64,000 nucleotides of DNA from Pirellulales bacterium (GCA_036499395.1 DASYDW010000121.1:62001-126000); one strand, 5' to 3'. Shown: positions 36,072 to 45,456, numbered from the stretch's first letter. Numbers and translations are program-made. The notes: generated from the sequence alone by a model not told the origin.

Positions 36072-37898
36072 TTAAGCGTCGGGCGCCTTCGGTTGCGTTT
36101 GGCGCTTCTGCCACCATTCGCGGACCTGTTGCCGCGCGGCTGGCGTAGTGAAGCGGCTGGCCGGAATGCCCCACCCGCGCAAGTCCTGATCCGCGACTTC
36201 GGCGATTCCAAAGTCAGCCATGTTCTCACCGTTTCGCGTCAGCAACATCGCGGCCGCGGTGGCGCCAACCTCGGGCGGAGGATCGGGCAGCTTACTGATC
36301 GGCTGCGAGACATCAAGAATGCCCGCCAGCCATTCATCCAGCCCTGGCCAAGGATCGCGCTCGGCGATGGCGAAGGCGGCCAACCAGCCGAAGTGATAGC
36401 GCAACCCAGGTGGTACGTCGCGACGATTGTCGTCGAGGGGACCGTTTCGCGGCATAGGATCTTCGGTGGGCACGGGCAATCGGTCACGCCGCGCCGCCTC
36501 GACCAGACTCGGCAAAACCTCGTGCGTGCCGATCTCAACCAGGACCGCGCACAACAGCGTATGTCGGCTGGCACTACCGGCAAACTGTGCGACTTCGGCC
36601 TCGGTCTTCGGCCGATCGTCGATCGACAGCAGATACGGCCCGGCAAACCGCGATACGATCGGACCGTCGAGATGCCGCAACAGCGCGATCTCGCGCTCGC
36701 TGAGGCAGCGCTTCTGGGCGGTCATCCAGGCCGTGGTCCGCTCGCTCAACTCGTGCAGCCGCTGCTCCTGGCTGAGCTTCAATTGCACGAGGTCATACAG
36801 CAACCGCCGCCGAGCATTCGGCAAATTCCTGAGCTGGAACATCCGCACTTCGCTGTAGTCGGCCTCGGGATGCGTGATGGGGATTGCCACTCCCACCGGA
36901 TAATCGCCGGGGGCCAGAGAATTTCCGCTGACGCAATGCGCCGTCGTATCGTCGATGCGGCTGAAATGCGTAGCCCGCAACGCTAGCTCAGGATACTGCG
37001 GCACGTCGACCAACAGGTATTGCAGTGTGTTGTTGGTGCGTTCTTGCCAGATTTCTGCCACCATCGCCGGCCGGCTCAGGTCCGACAGTCGCGTCAATCG
37101 CTCGATAGCCTCACTCGACAGGTCAGGCGACTGAAGCAGTTTCTCCACCGCCTCGCGCAGCTTCGGCGCCCACGCTTCGTACACCACCAGGTCCGTCAAC
37201 TCGCGGTCGGCCGATTCTTGCTCGACGGCCGAAGCCGTGGTCGATGTCAATGTTTGCAACCAGAGGTCGACCTGCTTCTCGGTGGCCGTCGGCGCGGCCC
37301 AATTGGCGGGATCACTCGCCAGCCAACGCACCCAGGCCGCCTCGCGCACATCCGCCAGCCGGCGCCGCGTATCCGAGGTGAGCTGCGGATCTTGCAATCG
37401 CTGCTTGAGCTTTTCTGCAACCGTCGCGGCCCATTGCGGATTGCGTTTGGCAATCCACTGCAGCCGCAGCGCCGCACCCATCCGTTGCCCATACGAGGCG
37501 GCGTCGACGTCCTGCATCAGGCGATCGACCTCTTCAACCGCGATCGGTGGGCTGTTTTCTTCGGCAGGTGGCGGCAACCGCGACAAGATCGGCTCGCACA
37601 GCGCACGTACCTCATAGGGCGTGTCAGGAGCCAGCAGCAATCGTTCCAACTCGATCGCCAGTGCCGGTTGCGCGGCCGGTTGTTGCGCGAGCGCCTGCAA
37701 AGCTTCCGCGCCGTGCCGACGTACGTCGAAATGATCCGAATTCAACTCGGCCACGCTTTTTGCCACCGCGCTGGTTATGCCAACGTCGGTCGTGCTCGTC
37801 TCGTCGGCCAACGCTCCGACCGGCAGCGCCAAGCAAGCGCCCAGTAGCGAAATGAGAAAGCAGACAAGGTTCCAGCGACTGGCCAGCGACATGGGCAT
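36072..37898 (-). CDS. Secreted helical-repeat protein of unknown function
   Basis: The protein is 608 residues from ATG 37898, with a signal peptide (WNLVCFLISLLGACLALPVGALA). The first part has HEAT-like helix pairs (VAELNSDHFDVRRHGAEALQAL). A central region contains FAGPYLLSIDDRPKT and repeated Leu-rich helices. A second open start (GTG 37949) lies 17 codons upstream but would bury the signal. No catalytic motif is visible. The C-terminal RFTTPAARQQVREWWQKR resembles ends of other planctomycete HEAT proteins. Confidence 0.7.
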   Translation of the reverse strand: MPMSLASRWNLVCFLISLLGACLALPVGALADETSTTDVGITSAVAKSVAELNSDHFDVRRHGAEALQALAQQPAAQPALAIELERLLLAPDTPYEVRALCEPILSRLPPPAEENSPPIAVEEVDRLMQDVDAASYGQRMGAALRLQWIAKRNPQWAATVAEKLKQRLQDPQLTSDTRRRLADVREAAWVRWLASDPANWAAPTATEKQVDLWLQTLTSTTASAVEQESADRELTDLVVYEAWAPKLREAVEKLLQSPDLSSEAIERLTRLSDLSRPAMVAEIWQERTNNTLQYLLVDVPQYPELALRATHFSRIDDTTAHCVSGNSLAPGDYPVGVAIPITHPEADYSEVRMFQLRNLPNARRRLLYDLVQLKLSQEQRLHELSERTTAWMTAQKRCLSEREIALLRHLDGPIVSRFAGPYLLSIDDRPKTEAEVAQFAGSASRHTLLCAVLVEIGTHEVLPSLVEAARRDRLPVPTEDPMPRNGPLDDNRRDVPPGLRYHFGWLAAFAIAERDPWPGLDEWLAGILDVSQPISKLPDPPPEVGATAAAMLLTRNGENMADFGIAEVADQDLRGWGIPASRFTTPAARQQVREWWQKRQTQPKAPDA

Positions 37899-38230
37899 CG
37901 TCTTGCGGAAGGAGGGAAAGCGGCGGGCTTGAATACGCAAAACTGACACTGGCTTGCTGGCAGTGCTTGCCGGCCAAGGTCGGTCAAACGGCCTTCACAA
38001 GTGTATGTTATGTCGCGGGGGAGTTTCGTTCAAAGCCCGAAGCTTGGCCACGGACGACTTTACGCGGGAAATTGGGCAAATCGGGGGCACCACGAAAAGC
38101 GTATCCGGCGGGCCTCACACGCGCGCCGTTTCGGCCCCTACCGGCCTTGCCGGAAACGCACGCTGGCAGGTACAAGTCACGCCGCCTATCTACCTGTAAT
38201 CCCCTTCATCGCCCCTTCGGGAGAGCCATC
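37899..38230. other. 332-bp divergent intergenic region
   Basis: This lies between the divergent helical-repeat gene and the small secreted protein gene and should hold both promoters. I see no convincing promoter boxes, hairpin or tRNA. A plus-strand frame from 37967 runs through into the small protein. Its upstream part is Arg/Pro-rich and lacks a ribosome binding site, so I treat it as non-coding. Confidence 0.45.
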
Positions 38231-38572
38231 ATGGCGAAGGTTCTGTTGCGCGCGTTTTGCGTGTTGCTCGTCGCCTTATCGGTTCACGTTGCCCGGCCGC
38301 AGAGCATGCAGGTCAACCCGACCGGCCCCTACGTGCAGGTCACGTTGAAGGAACAGTTGCAGAAGGGGCTAAAATGCCGGCGTCCCCTGGAATTCAGATT
38401 CGTCGACCACGTGGTGCATCTGGTCGACAAAGGAAAACTGCCGCTCGACCTGGTGAATATCTGCTTCGACTGGTCGCGGCAACGCAGCAACCATATCCCG
38501 TTCGTCTACTTTCAACGTAGCCTGATCATGCTGGCCGCGCAAGAAGGCATTACGTTGAAAATGGAAAACTAA
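38231..38572 (+). CDS. Small secreted protein of unknown function
   Basis: ATG 38231 follows GGGAGAG and gives 113 residues with a signal peptide (LLRAFCVLLVALSVHVARPQ). The mature 90 residues are basic and helix-rich (VTLKEQLQKGLKCRRPLEF, LVDKGKLPLDLVNICF). They contain two Cys that might form a disulfide. No family is recognised. Its stop lies 17 bases from the convergent stop of the Mpo1-like gene. Confidence 0.65.
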   Translation: MAKVLLRAFCVLLVALSVHVARPQSMQVNPTGPYVQVTLKEQLQKGLKCRRPLEFRFVDHVVHLVDKGKLPLDLVNICFDWSRQRSNHIPFVYFQRSLIMLAAQEGITLKMEN

Positions 38573-38589
38573 AATCGAACGTCGCACTT

Positions 38590-38931
38590 CTATTTTGCCG
38601 GCGCGCCCAGGATGCGCTGCACCTCGGCCCCCGTACGCCCTGTGAGCATCAAAGCCCACAGCTTCATATCCGCGAGAAATGACCAGAGCGGATACTTGAA
38701 CGAAGCCGGTTTGTTCTTCTCGATGCCGAAATGGCTGATCCACGCCATGCCGTAACCGGCCACCGGCGCAGCCAACAGCAGCCACCACATTTGCAGGGCC
38801 ACGGCCGCGCCGATCACCAGAAAGCTGGCCGTCGTGCCCACAAAGTGCATGATCCGCGTGCTCGGCAAGCTGTGCTCGCGCACATAGAAGGGCCAGAACT
38901 CCTCGAACGATTCGATCTTCTTCGGCGACAT
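38590..38931 (-). CDS. Mpo1/DUF962-like membrane protein
   Basis: The 113-residue protein (ATG 38931) has the DUF962 pattern: FYVREHSLPSTRIMHFVGT, two hydrophobic helices, then WISHFGIEKNKPASFKYPLWSFLADMKLW. The yeast homologue Mpo1 is an Fe(II)-dependent dioxygenase in 2-hydroxy fatty acid alpha-oxidation, and its His ligands lie in these motifs. Whether the bacterial protein does the same is unproven. A longer upstream frame exists to 39150 but has no family match. Confidence 0.85.
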   Translation of the reverse strand: MSPKKIESFEEFWPFYVREHSLPSTRIMHFVGTTASFLVIGAAVALQMWWLLLAAPVAGYGMAWISHFGIEKNKPASFKYPLWSFLADMKLWALMLTGRTGAEVQRILGAPAK

Positions 38932-39132
38932 GGCACCCTCCGGCACGGGGTAAACGAACCCAACGACTGAGCCGTGCGTTAGAGACGCAGGACTCTTCAA
39001 GATATTGTGGCCTGGCGCTTTGCTTCGGGCAAATCCTTCGCCAAGCGCAGGCCGCTCGGAAGCCGGCAAGCAAGCCTGCTCGTTTGGCGTACAATGGACC
39101 CCGCTTTCGACCTCTGGGGCAGAATCTGGAAC

Positions 39133-40518
39133 ATGCCAATGAAACGCCATATAACGTCACCGCACATTGCACGATCGATCTTGCTCGTTCTTGCGGCACT
39201 GAATCTGACGGCCACGGTCGCACAGGCCCATTTCCTGTTCGTCCGCATCTTGCCGGCCGCCGAAGCCGGGCGCGCGGCCGAAGTATATTTCAGCGAAAAA
39301 GCGGACGCCGGCGACCCGCGCTATATTGATAAAGTCGCCAGTACAAAGCTCTGGCTGCAAAGCGCGACCGGCGATCCGCAGGAACTCGCCGTTTCCAAAG
39401 CAACCGATCGACTGCGAGCCCACCTGCCCCTATCGGGCAGCGTCGAAGTTTTTGGCCTATTGAACTACGGCGTTCTAGCACGCCCGCAGCAGACACCGTT
39501 CTTGCTCCGTCATTATCCCAAGGCAGTCTCGGGCAAGCCCGACGAATTGAACCACATTACGATGCAAGGGCAATCGCGTTTCGAATTCGTGCCGCACTTC
39601 GACGGCGACCAAGTGCTGCTGACCGTGCTGCATGACGGCAAGCCGCAACCGCGCGTCACCGTTAACACGATCGACGTCAATCTAGTCGGCGACGAGCTGA
39701 CGACTGACGACCAAGGGCATGTCGCCTTCAAGCCCCCCGCGCCAGGCGTCTATTCGGTGTACACGCAACACGTCGACAAGATCCCCGGCGACCACAATGG
39801 AAAACAGTACGATGAGGTGCGTGAATTCGCGACCCTCACCTTCGCATGGCCCTTATCGCGCACCGATGCCGACCCCGAAGCGGTCAAGCTGTTCGAAGAG
39901 GCCGTTGCGGCGCGGGCCCAATGGAAGGATTTCCCCGGCTTTACCGCCACCGTTGACGGCAATATTGATGGCCGGCCCGTCGCCGGCGATGTCACGGTCA
40001 CGGCAGACGGCAGCGTCACGATCGAGGCGGCCGACGAGCCCACCGCCGCTTGGGTGCGCGAGCAATTGGAATCGATCATCAGGCATCGAGTGGCCAGCGA
40101 AGCCTCGCCTGACGCCAGCCGTCCGGTGCTTCGCTTTGCCGATGAGAATGTCGATCATCCGCTCGGCCGGTTGCTGGAATTCGACGGCGGACAGTTCGCT
40201 TCGAGCTATCGTGTACGCGACCGGCAAATCATGGTCGTCAATCGTCACTTCGGCGAACAGGATATGACGATCACGGTGCTCGATAACGAGCGCACCGCCG
40301 ACGATCACTTTTTGCCGCGCAGCTATACCGTGCAATACTGGGACGCTAAAGATGGCCACCTCGACCGCACGGAAAGCGTGCAAGACCGTTGGCGCCGCGT
40401 CGGTGAGTTCGACTTACCGCAAAGCCACGCGGTCACGACGGCCACGTCCCACGGCCTGACCGTACGCACGTTTTCGTTATCCGCGCATAAGTTGCTGCCA
40501 CCAAAAAAAGATTCCTGA
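39133..40518 (+). CDS. Secreted protein, DUF4198-like N part and DUF3386-like C part
   Basis: The 461-residue protein has a signal peptide ending in TVAQAHFLFV, and the mature chain begins at His. The first half resembles DUF4198/NikM-type proteins (AHFLFVRILPA, PPAPGVYSVYTQHVDK), which form beta-sandwiches linked to metal uptake. The second half (WKDFPGFTATVDGNIDGRPV, then VRDRQIMVVNRHFGEQDMTI) resembles DUF3386. Both calls are from memory of patterns. No transporter genes are adjacent. ATG 39133 is chosen because it precedes the signal directly. Confidence 0.65.
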   Translation: MPMKRHITSPHIARSILLVLAALNLTATVAQAHFLFVRILPAAEAGRAAEVYFSEKADAGDPRYIDKVASTKLWLQSATGDPQELAVSKATDRLRAHLPLSGSVEVFGLLNYGVLARPQQTPFLLRHYPKAVSGKPDELNHITMQGQSRFEFVPHFDGDQVLLTVLHDGKPQPRVTVNTIDVNLVGDELTTDDQGHVAFKPPAPGVYSVYTQHVDKIPGDHNGKQYDEVREFATLTFAWPLSRTDADPEAVKLFEEAVAARAQWKDFPGFTATVDGNIDGRPVAGDVTVTADGSVTIEAADEPTAAWVREQLESIIRHRVASEASPDASRPVLRFADENVDHPLGRLLEFDGGQFASSYRVRDRQIMVVNRHFGEQDMTITVLDNERTADDHFLPRSYTVQYWDAKDGHLDRTESVQDRWRRVGEFDLPQSHAVTTATSHGLTVRTFSLSAHKLLPPKKDS

Positions 40519-40571
40519 CACCTTATTCGTGTTCCCATCCCATTTCATCCGCATCGAAGATTCACTCGCCT

Positions 40572-41309
40572 ATGTCCGCACGCCATGACGGTCGCCGTCC
40601 GAACGAAATCCGCCCCCCCAAGATTAAACGTCGCTACACGCATGCCGCTCCGGGCAGTGTGCTCTACCAGGCCGGCAAAACCACCGTCCTGTGTACGGCC
40701 AGCATCGACGAAAGCGTTCCGCCATGGATGAAAGGTCAGGGGCGCGGCTGGGTCACGGCCGAATACAACATGCTGCCCGGCAGCACCAGTCCGCGCAAAC
40801 GACGCGATCGCGATGGCAAGCTCGACGGTCGTACCAGCGAAATCCAGCGACTGATCGGTCGGAGCCTGCGTGCCATCGTTGACCTAGGAGCGCTCGGCGA
40901 GCGCTCGGTCACGGTCGATTGTGATGTGCTCGAGGCCGACGGCGGCACGCGCACCGCTTCGATCACCGGCGCCTTCATTGCCCTGGTCGACGCGCTGCAC
41001 ACGGTGCGCGATAAGCTCGATCCAGCCCGACCCGTGCTCACCGATAGCGTGGCGGCAGTCAGCGTCGGCCTGTTCGAGGGGCGAGCCCTATTGGACCTCG
41101 ACTATGTCGAAGACGTAGACGCCGAGGTGGATATGAACGTCGTGATGACCGGCGGCGGTCGCTTCGTCGAGCTACAAGGAACGGGTGAAGAAGCCACGTT
41201 CAGCGAAAAAGATCTCGCCACACTCGTCAAGCTCGCCCGCACCGGCATCGCCGAACTGCACGGCCTGCAGCGCGCCGCGCTCGGCAAACAATGGCCCCTG
41301 GCGAAATAA
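40572..41309 (+). CDS. rph: Ribonuclease PH
   Basis: This phosphorolytic 3'-5' exoribonuclease trims tRNA 3' ends in the cytoplasm. The 245 residues match the family length and order. Markers are GRRPNEIRP at the N terminus, GWVTAEYNMLPGST, GRTSEIQRLIGRSLRA (phosphate-binding Arg), DCDVLEADGGTRTASITGA and DLDYVEDVDAEVDMNVV. The protein should form a hexamer. It converges on the lipoate-ligase-like gene, with 16 bases between the stops. Confidence 0.97.
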   Translation: MSARHDGRRPNEIRPPKIKRRYTHAAPGSVLYQAGKTTVLCTASIDESVPPWMKGQGRGWVTAEYNMLPGSTSPRKRRDRDGKLDGRTSEIQRLIGRSLRAIVDLGALGERSVTVDCDVLEADGGTRTASITGAFIALVDALHTVRDKLDPARPVLTDSVAAVSVGLFEGRALLDLDYVEDVDAEVDMNVVMTGGGRFVELQGTGEEATFSEKDLATLVKLARTGIAELHGLQRAALGKQWPLAK

Positions 41310-41325
41310 ACTTCTGTCGCGGCGA

Positions 41326-42102
41326 TTAGCTCTGCCCGCGCAGATTCCATCCCTCGCGCGCATACTTTTCGCCGACCAGCGCCTCGGTGCGCTCCCGCGG
41401 CCATTCCGAAAGCACTTCCGTCGCGCGCCATTCCTTCACGAGCGCCGCGCGCAATTGTTCGCGCGTGGCTGGCAGGTTCGCGATGAACTCAGCATGCGTT
41501 CGACCGGCGCGATAGCCTGGCTCGCGCGGCGGATGCTTGAGGCACCGCGAGACCAGTTCCAGATCGAAATCGAACAACAGCGTGCCGTGGTACAGCAGAT
41601 GCCGCCGCTTGGCGCGCAGGCTGTTGCCGGAGAACTTCTTCGCCGCGCCCCGCAGCGTCTCCTCGTCGGCCGCATTCGAAAAGGCTCCGCTCGTATCAAT
41701 CGCCAGATCGCTCGTACCGCAACGCGCCGCGACGGGCGCAATACCTGATAGCGCCTCGATCAGCCGCTTCAGTACAAAACAGTGAGCCTGGTCGATCGAC
41801 TTCAGTTCCGGCCGCCGCTCGATCGAAAGCACGACCGAATACATCAAGCAGCCCGGCCCCGTGACGATCGACGCGCCACCGCTGGTGCGGCGCAATACGG
41901 GAATCCCCTGCCCGGCACACCAGTCCAGGTCGACCTCTAGCTCAGGCCGGGAGGATCGGCCCAGCACGACCAGCGGTTTTTCCGGTTCCCACAGGCGCAG
42001 CACCTCGGCGGAACTGCCGGTCTCTTCGGCCTCTTCGACCAGCGCCTCGTCGAGCGCCAAGTTCGCTGCCGCTGTCGATAACGTCAAATCAAGTAAGTAC
42101 AT
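41326..42102 (-). CDS. Lipoate-protein ligase A / octanoyltransferase family protein
   Basis: The 258-residue protein has the biotin/lipoate protein ligase fold. The substrate motif is RRTSGGASIVTGPGCLMYSVV, and KKFSGNSLRAKRRHLLYHGTLLFDFDL carries the catalytic Lys (KF.GNS). This family either ligates free lipoate using ATP or transfers octanoyl groups to E2 or GcvH proteins. The C-terminal accessory domain of classical LplA is short, so LipM-like transfer is possible. No LipA or GcvH gene is nearby to decide this. Confidence 0.85.
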   Translation of the reverse strand: MYLLDLTLSTAAANLALDEALVEEAEETGSSAEVLRLWEPEKPLVVLGRSSRPELEVDLDWCAGQGIPVLRRTSGGASIVTGPGCLMYSVVLSIERRPELKSIDQAHCFVLKRLIEALSGIAPVAARCGTSDLAIDTSGAFSNAADEETLRGAAKKFSGNSLRAKRRHLLYHGTLLFDFDLELVSRCLKHPPREPGYRAGRTHAEFIANLPATREQLRAALVKEWRATEVLSEWPRERTEALVGEKYAREGWNLRGQS

Positions 42103-42275
42103 GCGTTTCGTCCGAGCTGGTTGCCCGCGGCCGCCGCGCGGCTTGACGGAACCGGTCCGCCTCCTAAACTCTGAATATCAAGCGAACGCCATCGCACGGT
42201 ACAGATTCGTCGGGCAACCGACGTGAAATCGCGGCGTCGCCAGTTCTTTTGGCCTTTCGCGCGCGGCCCACCGGC

Positions 42276-43289
42276 ATGGCACAATCAGTCAACGCTTCGA
42301 ATTCCTCTCCGTCTCCGGACCGCGGCCTCCCGCCGGTCGAGCCCCCCAGCGCACGATTCATTCTGCAATTGTTCGTCGTGCCGGGCGTGATTGTCATCAT
42401 CATCGTCCTGGTGTGGCTGTTGTTCAACTGGCTGGCACAGATGGGTTCGGACCCGTCGAAATACGTGGCAGCCCTGCGCTCGAACAGCAAAGCGCGCTGG
42501 CAAGCCGCGGCCAGCCTGGCCGACGTGCTGAACGACCAGCGCAACGCCGACCTGAAACGCGATCCGGCGCTGGCGCGCGATCTGGCCCAGTTCCTGACCG
42601 AAGAGCTGAAAGACCCCAACGAAGGCGAAGAGCAAGAGATGCTGGACATCTACTTGTGTCGCGCCCTGGGCGAATTCTCGGTCCCCGAAGCCGTGCCGCC
42701 GTTGCTCGAAGCCGCCGCGCTGACCCGGTCCGAGGATATCGCCGTGCGGCGCGCCGCGCTCGAGGGGTTGGCCGTTTTCGCATCGCACTCGCCCGTTGCC
42801 GAGACACCGTATCAAGCACAAATCGACCAGGTGCTCGGCAAGGCAGCCGCGGATCAAGACGCGCAGATCCGCTCGGTGTCGGCTTTCGCCCTGGGCGTGG
42901 TCGGCGACCAGGCGTCGCGCGAGCAACTGCGGCAAATGTTGTCCGACGTCTATCCCGACGTCCGCTACAACGCCGCCACGGGCTTGGCCCGATGCCACGA
43001 CGTTGCCGGCTTAGAAGTCATTCTCGAAATGCTCGATCCCGACGAGCAACGCTCGCTGAAGCTCGAAGCCGAAGGCGAGTCGCGCGAAGTCAAACGCTCG
43101 TTGATCGTGGAGAACGGATTGCAAGCCGCGTTGGCGCTCAACGCTGTCCTCTCGGAAGCCGATCGCGCAAAGCTTCGCCAGGCCGTCGAGCAATTGCCGG
43201 ACAAGCAGCAACCGGCCGACATCCGCCTGAGAGCGACCGAGGCATTGCGCCGCTTCGACGAACCGCCCCAGCCCGCGGCGGCGAAGTAG
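42276..43289 (+). CDS. Membrane-anchored HEAT-repeat protein
   Basis: The 337-residue protein (ATG 42276) has a Pro/Ser-rich cytoplasmic N terminus, one strong membrane helix (VVPGVIVIIIVLVWLLFNWL, about 42-61) and then HEAT repeats (VPPLLEAAALTRSEDIAVRRAALEGL, DAQIRSVSAFALGVVGD, DVRYNAATGLARC). HEAT arrays are protein-binding scaffolds, and the partner is unknown. It is divergent from the lipoate-ligase-like gene. Confidence 0.8.
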   Translation: MAQSVNASNSSPSPDRGLPPVEPPSARFILQLFVVPGVIVIIIVLVWLLFNWLAQMGSDPSKYVAALRSNSKARWQAAASLADVLNDQRNADLKRDPALARDLAQFLTEELKDPNEGEEQEMLDIYLCRALGEFSVPEAVPPLLEAAALTRSEDIAVRRAALEGLAVFASHSPVAETPYQAQIDQVLGKAAADQDAQIRSVSAFALGVVGDQASREQLRQMLSDVYPDVRYNAATGLARCHDVAGLEVILEMLDPDEQRSLKLEAEGESREVKRSLIVENGLQAALALNAVLSEADRAKLRQAVEQLPDKQQPADIRLRATEALRRFDEPPQPAAAK

Positions 43290-43806
43290 TCGCCGTCAAT
43301 CGTCGATTCTTCTCATTTCCCTCTGCGAAATCTGTGCAATCTGCGGATCTATTGATTTCTCGGCGTGGTCTCGCGACCGCATGCTTGGGTTAAAAACCCC
43401 AAACGCTGTGGCGCAATCTGGCAACGGCGTATTCCGCGCAATTCGGGCGACAAGTCCGCTAGCACGCGACTTTGACGATTTTTCCGCAAAGGCAAATCAG
43501 GCAAATTATTCCGCCTCGACACGCCCGCCGGCGTCGGCATCGCGCGCCGTGAATCTTTAGCGAATTCTTTCGTGCCTAACTCGATGCCGCGTGTGTACTT
43601 CGATGCGGTCAAGCTCGCGATGTTAAACTTTTCTATTTGCCGCCGCGCTATTATTCAGCCACATTCTGGTGAGGTAGTGTTTTCGCGACACGGTGCGTGG
43701 CCTTTTAGGGCGCGTGCTGCTGCGATGCCTCCGGACCGGCGCCACGCGCTTGCCCGCAACGTACATTTCGACGAGTGATGAAACTCAGGCCAGTGTGGGA
43801 CAGATC
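43290..43806. other. 517-bp intergenic region upstream of the YTV protein gene
   Basis: No protein-like frame longer than about 70 residues is convincing here. Composition is more AT-rich than the genes. A possible -35 box, TTGACG at 43472-43477, has no good -10 partner. The length suggests a long leader or regulatory region for the abundant-looking surface protein downstream, but I see no defined element. Confidence 0.4.
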
Positions 43807-45282
43807 ATGAAAGTCGCGCAAACGATCCTTGCCAGCCTCGCGCTCTGTGGCGCGGTGACTCCCAATGCCTTGGCACAATGCTGCCAGACATACCGGCTCG
43901 AATACCAGACGGTGTTCGAGGATCGGCAGGTGACCGCCTACCGCGTTGGCTACGACACCGTCTACGACGAGCGGCAAGTCACCAGCTACCGCCCGGTCTG
44001 GGAAACCGAAATGCGCGAGCGCCGCTACAACGTGCAGCGCCCCGTGATCGAAACCAGCGAGCGCGAAGAGAGCTATACCGTGCTGAAGCCGGTATGGGAA
44101 ACTTCGATGCGTGACGCCAGCTACAACGTCGTGCGCGACGTATTCGAGACCAGCGAGCGCGAAGAACGCTTCGTCGTGCAGCGTCCGGTCACCGAAATGC
44201 ACGAACGCGAAGAGCGTTACATTGTCCAGCGTCCCATCACCGAGACGATGGAGCGTGACGAAGCCTACACCGTGATGGTGCCGGTCACCACTTATCGCGC
44301 CGTGACCGTCGATCAAGGAACCTATATCGATCAACAAAACGTGGTGCCGGGCCGGGTCGTCAATCGTTTGAACTGGGTCCCGGGCGCCTGTGTCCCGGAT
44401 CCCGCCACCGGCACGTCCACCTATATGAAGCCGGGCTTGATGTGGGTACCGCAAAAGCAGCCTGACACGGTGACCGTGAATCGCGTTTGGCAACCTAATG
44501 TCGTCACTCAGCAAATCCCGCAAACCTGCATGGTACCGCAGCAACAAGTGCGCAAGGTGCCGTTCCAGGTCTGCCGCGTGGTAAATGAGGAGGTTGTCCG
44601 AAAGGTGCCGTTCCAGGTTTGCCGCATGGTGGCCGAGGAACAGGTTCGCAAGGTCCCCGTCACCACCTGCCGCCAGGTCACCGAACGCGTCGAACGTCAG
44701 GTGCCCGTGCAGACGTGCAAGATGGTGCCCGAGATCGTCGTTCGCAAGATTCCGGTTCAAACGACCCGTATGGTTTGCGAAGAACGCGTGGATCAGATTC
44801 CGGTGCAGGTGTGCCGCATGGTCTGCGAACAGCAAACGGTGCGCGTGCCGCGCTGCGTCGAAACGCGCACGCCCGTCGTCTACAACTATCGCGTCCCGCG
44901 CACGGTGTGCTGCAAGGTGCCGGTTGTCGATCCGTGCTGCAACCCCGGCTGTGACACCTGCGGCGGCGCTCCGGCCGCGATCGTCGCCCCGGTACCGTCG
45001 ATGCCGTACGCTCCCGCTCCCGCCCCTGGCGTGAACCCGGGTTCGTCAAAGACGTATGCCACGCCGACGCCCGCTCCGGCTCCCGCTCCTGAATCGGGCA
45101 ACAACGGCGCACGTCGTGCCCCGTCCATCGGTCCAGACGATAACGTGCCCGAGTCGACGCCGAATCTCAACAATCAGCCGGGCCGAACCTTCGAAAAGGA
45201 GCCGGCCACGACGAACTCGAACACGGGCAACACCGGCACGGCCCGTACCAAGGAAGTCTCGGCCAACGATCGCACGACGTAA
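43807..45282 (+). CDS. YTV-repeat, cysteine-containing surface protein
   Basis: The 491-residue secreted protein has a signal peptide (MKVAQTILASLALCGAVTPNALA). Residues about 28-165 are tandem repeats of an E(T/S)..REE.Y.V..PV.E pattern (ESYTVLKPVWET, ERYIVQRPITET, EAYTVMVPV). These match the YTV family known from Rhodopirellula-type planctomycetes. Residues about 238-375 form a second array of about 16-residue units, RKVP.Q.CRMV.EE, with regularly spaced Cys. A Cys cluster (DPCCNPGCDTCGG) and a Pro-rich tail follow. It is probably a cell-envelope structural protein that can be disulfide-linked. A strong terminator follows the gene. Confidence 0.85.
   Translation: MKVAQTILASLALCGAVTPNALAQCCQTYRLEYQTVFEDRQVTAYRVGYDTVYDERQVTSYRPVWETEMRERRYNVQRPVIETSEREESYTVLKPVWETSMRDASYNVVRDVFETSEREERFVVQRPVTEMHEREERYIVQRPITETMERDEAYTVMVPVTTYRAVTVDQGTYIDQQNVVPGRVVNRLNWVPGACVPDPATGTSTYMKPGLMWVPQKQPDTVTVNRVWQPNVVTQQIPQTCMVPQQQVRKVPFQVCRVVNEEVVRKVPFQVCRMVAEEQVRKVPVTTCRQVTERVERQVPVQTCKMVPEIVVRKIPVQTTRMVCEERVDQIPVQVCRMVCEQQTVRVPRCVETRTPVVYNYRVPRTVCCKVPVVDPCCNPGCDTCGGAPAAIVAPVPSMPYAPAPAPGVNPGSSKTYATPTPAPAPAPESGNNGARRAPSIGPDDNVPESTPNLNNQPGRTFEKEPATTNSNTGNTGTARTKEVSANDRTT
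44539..44950 (+). repeat. In-gene tandem repeat array of the YTV protein
   Basis: Successive units of about 48 bases encode V/I-P-x-Q-x-C-R-x-V. Blocks such as AAGGTGCCGTTCCAGGT occur twice (near 44554 and 44602), with drift in later units. The array is coding, not CRISPR, because units are contiguous without spacers. Confidence 0.7.
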
Positions 45283-45343
45283 GATCGCTTCTGGCCAAAC
45301 AGGTCAGCAACAGATCACGCCAAGACCGTACGTATCAACACAC

Positions 45344-45385
45344 GGGGCCTGAGCGATTTACGAATCACTCAGGCCCCAATTTTTT
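45344..45385 (+). terminator. Rho-independent terminator of the YTV protein gene
   Basis: A perfect 10-bp stem (GGGGCCTGAG at 45344-45353, CTCAGGCCCC at 45368-45377) extends inward by GATT/AATC past one mismatch. A run of six T at 45380-45385 follows. It lies 62 bases after the stop and is the clearest intrinsic terminator in the window. Confidence 0.92.
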
Positions 45386-45394
45386 GCGCGCGTC

Positions 45395-45419
45395 TGTAGC
45401 CGGGGCCTGCGACCCCGGC
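45395..45419. repeat. TGTAGCCG hairpin, copy 2
   Basis: This starts TGTAGCCGGGG and forms arms GCCGGGG (45399-45405) and CCCCGGC (45413-45419) around a 7-base loop. It sits just after the YTV terminator. It shares its first bases with elements at 3441, 54808 and, less exactly, 51501. Confidence 0.6.
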
Positions 45420-45456
45420 TTGTTGAAATTCTATCGCAGCCGCGATGGACACGACT

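Noticed and set aside
42413..43393. 326-residue frame inside the membrane-anchored HEAT gene
   Set aside because: It is an alternative frame of the HEAT gene with an Arg/Gly/Pro-rich product and no hydrophobic anchor.
43472..43500. Candidate promoter upstream of the YTV gene (TTGACG)
   Set aside because: No acceptable -10 box lies 16-18 bases downstream, and the site is over 300 bases from the start codon.
44539..44950. Possible CRISPR-like repeat array
   Set aside because: Units are contiguous, in frame and encode the Cys-ladder of the YTV protein. There are no spacers and no cas genes.
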